Source of the DNA: Nocardioides marinus
GTDB taxonomy: Bacteria > Pseudomonadota > Alphaproteobacteria > Rhodobacterales > Rhodobacteraceae
DNA length: 64,000 bases
Direction of reading: 5' to 3'
NCBI GenBank assembly: GCA_019801415.1
Contig: JAHVJD010000006.1
Coordinates: forward strand, 245,373-309,372
Numbering within the stretch: position 1 is the stretch's first letter; every line of letters begins with the position of its first letter. The position numbers and the translations under genes are program-made. Positions 61,010 through 64,000 of the stretch are shown one piece after another. Below the pieces are notes generated by a model that worked only from the letters and a program-made list of their open reading frames with translations, ran no database searches and had not been told where the DNA came from.

Positions 61010-61927
61010 TCAGTCAAACCGATTGACCGGTAGCTTGAGATAGTGGTTGCCGTCATCCTCCGCCGGAGGAAGCCGACCGCCGCGGAGGTTGATCTGCAGC
61101 GCTGCAAGAATGCGGTTGGGCAGCGAGAGCGTCGCGTCGCGCTTTTGACGGCGTTCGATGTAGTCTTCGCGTTTCGTGCCATCCTTCACATGGATATTGC
61201 ACGCGCGGTGTTCGTCCACCGTGGCCTCCCACTGCGGCTCCTTGCGTTCATCGGTGCCATAGTCATGCCCGATGTAGAGCCGCGTACTGCCGGGAAGAGC
61301 GAGGATGTCCTGGATCGACTGCCACAACTCCTCAGTCGTGCCGCCCGGAAAGTCCGAGCGCGAGGTGCCGGCATCCGGCTGCATCAGCGTGTCATGGACA
61401 AAGGCCGCATCGCCGCAAACGTAAGTGATCGAACCCAGAGTATGCCCTGGCGAAAGCATCACCTTCACATCCAACTCGCCGATCTTGAAGGTCTCCCCCT
61501 CCCGGAACAGGTGGTCGAAATCGCGAACGGGGTCGAAGGCATCGGGCAGGTTGTAGAGGTCAGCCCAGATCTTGGCGATTTCGGGTACCAGCGACCCGAT
61601 GGCATTAGGCGCGCCGGTGCGCTCCTTCAATTGCGTCGAGGCCATGACGTGGTCGGCGTGCGGGTGAGTGTCCAGTATCCATTGCACGCTCAGGCCATTT
61701 TCCTCAACGAGATCCAGCACCTGATCCATACTCTCGGTCGTGAACTTGTAGTTCTTCGGGTCGAAGTTCCAGACAACGTCAATGAGCGCGGCCTTCTTCG
61801 TCGTCGGGTCGGCGCAGATATACTGGATCGAGCCAGTATCGGGCTCGTAGATGCCCCAGACATCGGGACTGCCTGCCCCTGTCGAAGGCGAGTGGCGGAC
61901 GACGGCAGTGTTCAGCGGATCATTCAT
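61010..61927 (-). CDS. blh: Blh/ETHE1-like persulfide dioxygenase (metallo-beta-lactamase fold)
   Basis: A 305-residue MBL-fold protein with the metal motif DTHPHADHVMAS, then SPGHTLGSITY and GHDYGT. It matches the Blh proteins of bigR operons and ETHE1-type sulfur dioxygenases, which oxidise glutathione persulfide to sulfite with a mononuclear iron. No rhodanese domain is fused to it. Its start shares one base with the stop of the upstream YeeE/YedE gene (TGATG), so the operon is tightly coupled. Confidence 0.88.
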   Translation of the reverse strand: MNDPLNTAVVRHSPSTGAGSPDVWGIYEPDTGSIQYICADPTTKKAALIDVVWNFDPKNYKFTTESMDQVLDLVEENGLSVQWILDTHPHADHVMASTQLKERTGAPNAIGSLVPEIAKIWADLYNLPDAFDPVRDFDHLFREGETFKIGELDVKVMLSPGHTLGSITYVCGDAAFVHDTLMQPDAGTSRSDFPGGTTEELWQSIQDILALPGSTRLYIGHDYGTDERKEPQWEATVDEHRACNIHVKDGTKREDYIERRQKRDATLSLPNRILAALQINLRGGRLPPAEDDGNHYLKLPVNRFD

Positions 61928-62367
61928 CAGGCGCCTCCCCTCTTTGCGGCAGGCGTGATGTCAGGCGTGTGGCGTGCCGCCCACATCCCGATGAGCATGA
62001 AGGGCACAAAGATCAGCGTGCCGGTAGCTGCCAACGGCAGGGCCGTCAGCGCCGGCCCGGGGCAGAAGCCCCCCAAGCCCCAACCCACGCCAAAGATTGC
62101 CGCTCCGGTCACGAGTTTCAGCTCCAGATCGTTGCGTGTTGGCAGGCGGAATTTGCTGTCAAGAAGTGGGGTTTGGAGGTTGCGGAACAGCAGGGCGAAA
62201 CCAGGCGCGGTCACGGCGATTGCACCGCCCATGACGAAGGCGAGGCTGGGGTCCCATGCGCCGAAGAGGTCGAGGAAGTTCAACACCTTGGCGGGGTTTG
62301 CCATGCCAGAGACGATAAGGCCGAGACCAAAGATCAGTCCGGAGAGGAAGGCAAAAGCTTGTTTCAT
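61927..62367 (-). CDS. YeeE/YedE-family sulfur transport protein (second half)
   Basis: A 146-residue membrane protein of the YeeE/YedE (DUF395) family with the cysteine motif GLGGFCPGPAL. Together with the preceding gene it would form the equivalent of one full-length sulfur-compound channel like TsuA. The ATG at 62367 has GGAGG five bases upstream; the TTG at 62379 overlaps that site. It overlaps the preceding gene's tail by nothing but the stop region. Confidence 0.88.
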   Translation of the reverse strand: MKQAFAFLSGLIFGLGLIVSGMANPAKVLNFLDLFGAWDPSLAFVMGGAIAVTAPGFALLFRNLQTPLLDSKFRLPTRNDLELKLVTGAAIFGVGWGLGGFCPGPALTALPLAATGTLIFVPFMLIGMWAARHTPDITPAAKRGGA

Positions 62368-62368
62368 T

Positions 62369-62803
62369 TCAACCTCCAATCACGTGACGCGTGACAAAAA
62401 CGGTCACGAAAGCCGTCGCCATGAAGGTCACGGTGGCCATGATCGATCGCGCCGAGCCGCGGCTGATCCCGCAGACCCCGTGGCCCGAGGTGCAGCCGTT
62501 GCCATAGCTCGCCCCAAAACCAACTAGCAAACCGGCCACAGCCATGAGGACCGTATTTGTAGGCACCCATTGCTGCGGCCAGCCGCCCGAGACCAGCAGC
62601 CACAGCGGCGCGGCCAGCAAAAGACCCAGCACAAACAATGCCGAGACACCCCGCGCCTCACCGTCACTCTTACGGGCGAAAATCTTGGCGGTGAGACCGC
62701 TGATGCCAGCGATGCGCCCATTGGTGGCCATCAGCAGAACCGCCGAAGCCCCGATCATGATGCCGCCGCCAAGCGACAGCCAGGGGGTAAATTCGGTTTC
62801 CAT
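62369..62803 (-). CDS. YeeE/YedE-family sulfur transport protein (first half)
   Basis: A 144-residue membrane protein with the YeeE/YedE motif [23 protein letters not shown], including the conserved cysteine that handles sulfur. It is the first gene of the minus-strand operon (two YeeE/YedE genes, blh, sulP) and is divergent from bigR, with 100 bases between them. The paired half-size genes are the usual arrangement in bigR operons, where they are thought to move sulfur species across the membrane. Confidence 0.88.
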   Translation of the reverse strand: METEFTPWLSLGGGIMIGASAVLLMATNGRIAGISGLTAKIFARKSDGEARGVSALFVLGLLLAAPLWLLVSGGWPQQWVPTNTVLMAVAGLLVGFGASYGNGCTSGHGVCGISRGSARSIMATVTFMATAFVTVFVTRHVIGG

Positions 62804-62865
62804 GTTTCGTCTCCATGCGGCGACCGCGTCCAGGTCGGACTGGCCTTGTGTCCTTCTTCTATGAA

Positions 62866-62891
62866 GAATATATTATACTCATCTAATATTC
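62866..62891. promoter_or_regulatory. AT-rich dyad between bigR and the YeeE/YedE operon, candidate BigR operator
   Basis: GAATATATTA at the left and TAATATTC at the right (62884-62891) form an imperfect inverted repeat in an AT-rich island between the divergent genes, ending 12 bases before bigR. It is positioned to repress both directions. That BigR binds here is inferred from layout and from the autoregulation known for BigR/SqrR. Confidence 0.55.
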
Positions 62892-62903
62892 AACAGGTGT
62901 AAT

Positions 62904-63212
62904 ATGAAGGACGCAGACGACTTTCTCGACGGCGATATCGCGGGGGCGGCGGCCTTGATGGCGATGCTGGCTTCGAAGGCGCGCCTGGAGATCCTCTGCC
63001 GCCTGCTCGACGGCGAGCGCTCGGTCGGCGATCTGACGCAGCTCTGCGGTGTGTCGCAATCGACCATGTCGCAGCAATTAAAGAAGCTGAAAGAAGCCGG
63101 GCTGGTAGAGGGGCGCCGCGCAGGCCAGACGATCTATTACGGCGTAAAGGGGCAAGAGGCCGTCGCCGTTCTGGAGGTACTGCACAAGCTCTATTGCACC
63201 CGCGCGGAATAA
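62904..63212 (+). CDS. bigR: ArsR-family persulfide-sensing repressor BigR/SqrR
   Basis: A 102-residue winged-helix repressor of the ArsR family with recognition helix GVSQSTMSQQLKKLKEAGLV. Two cysteines, C32 (LEILCRLL) and C98 (HKLYCTRAE), occupy the positions of the redox pair of BigR/SqrR, which form a disulfide or polysulfide bridge in response to persulfide and then release DNA; C48 is a third. No metal-binding ELCVCD motif is present, which argues against an arsenic sensor. It is divergent from the sulfide-detoxification operon. Confidence 0.9.
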   Translation: MKDADDFLDGDIAGAAALMAMLASKARLEILCRLLDGERSVGDLTQLCGVSQSTMSQQLKKLKEAGLVEGRRAGQTIYYGVKGQEAVAVLEVLHKLYCTRAE

Positions 63213-63245
63213 ACCGGGCGCCCGAGGCAGCCCTGGGGTAAGGAT

Positions 63246-63433
63246 TCATAACCAGTAGATGACAACTGCTGCGAGGGCGATGGCTGAAAGGAAGACCTTG
63301 CGACAGCGGCCATAGCGTGTCGCCACGCGCCGCCAGTCCTTGAGCCCGCCAAACATGATCTCGATGCGGTTGCGCCGTTTGTATCGGCGCTTGTCATACT
63401 TCACTTTCGCCGTGCGCTGCTTTCGGCCAAAAG
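63246..63433 (-). pseudogene. IS5-family (IS427-like) transposase C-terminal relic
   Basis: The minus strand reads GRKQRTAKVKYDKRRYKRRN, then RIEIMFGGLKDWRRVATRYG and ends CRKVFLSAIALAAVVIYWL at the TGA of 63246-63248. This is the standard C-terminal end of IS427-group transposases, including the catalytic glutamate region IEIMFGxLKDWR. The first four-fifths are missing; upstream the sequence switches directly to a recombinase fragment. Confidence 0.85.
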
Positions 63434-63442
63434 TGCAGGCGC

Positions 63443-63958
<516 letters not shown>

Positions 63959-64000
63959 ACACTTTGTTTGGCCCACCGCGCGGATCGCTACTTGAGGCCG

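Noticed and set aside
62904..63212. Arsenic- or metal-responsive ArsR repressor
   Set aside because: No ELCVCD-type metal motif; the C32/C98 pair and the adjacent persulfide dioxygenase and YeeE/YedE genes fit BigR/SqrR.

Overview
The window is high-GC bacterial DNA that reads as a Rhodobacteraceae (roseobacter-type alphaproteobacterium) genome. The evidence is four complete TRAP carboxylate transporters, an exosortase E/VPEID pair, a BioMNY biotin transporter, a GAAC-N7-GAAC LexA-type box and compact, overlapping catabolic operons. Almost all of it is nutrient scavenging, with a few regulatory, DNA-repair and mobile-element scars. The genus is inferred from gene content only.

Layout: 1-3459 holds a cut-off LysR gene and tcuAB (tricarballylate oxidation). 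3615-5764 is a polar amino-acid ABC transporter. 6068-7931 is exosortase E/protease (xrtE) convergent with its probable substrate, an 80-residue VPEID-CTERM protein. 8247-11659 is a PAS-LuxR regulator facing an SCP2-like thiolase and an acyl-CoA ligase across an array of TACGTA boxes spaced one helical turn apart.

11780-23817 is a glucuronide island. Two divergent operons (dctP-uidA-gntR-uxuA on the minus strand; dctQ-dctM-GH31-uxuB-uxaC on the plus strand) share an intergenic region with two UxuR/ExuR-like palindromes. Together they import a glucuronide, release glucuronate and convert it through fructuronate and mannonate to 2-keto-3-deoxygluconate. 23878-29293 is an operon of aldehyde dehydrogenase, a 3-hydroxyisobutyrate-dehydrogenase-family enzyme and a second TRAP system. 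29660-36101 is a third TRAP system preceded by a DctB/DctD two-component pair whose DctD lacks the sigma-54 contact loop. An orphan HWE kinase follows (36108-37505).

37826-40560 is a radical-SAM/UdgX DNA-repair operon whose promoter -10 lies inside a LexA-type box. 40571-45302 is a LysR gene, a non-pyrrolysine MttB-family methyltransferase and a trimethylamine-dehydrogenase-like flavoprotein. 45361-52372 is a heterotrimeric opine-oxidase/HcnABC-like dehydrogenase with a RidA protein, a fourth TRAP system and a LysR regulator.

52373-57590 is a worn region: an IS5-family relic, a 3'-truncated TPP riboswitch on the minus strand, a MOSC protein and bioMNY, a (TGCTGA)13 repeat, a recombinase relic and an MFS transporter. 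58011-63212 holds an RTX-like calcium-binding protein, then a sulfide/persulfide module (SulP transporter, Blh-type persulfide dioxygenase, two YeeE/YedE proteins, BigR/SqrR repressor). The right end is an IS5-family transposase tail fused to a serine-recombinase tail running into an initiator tRNA gene, the signature of an old integration site.
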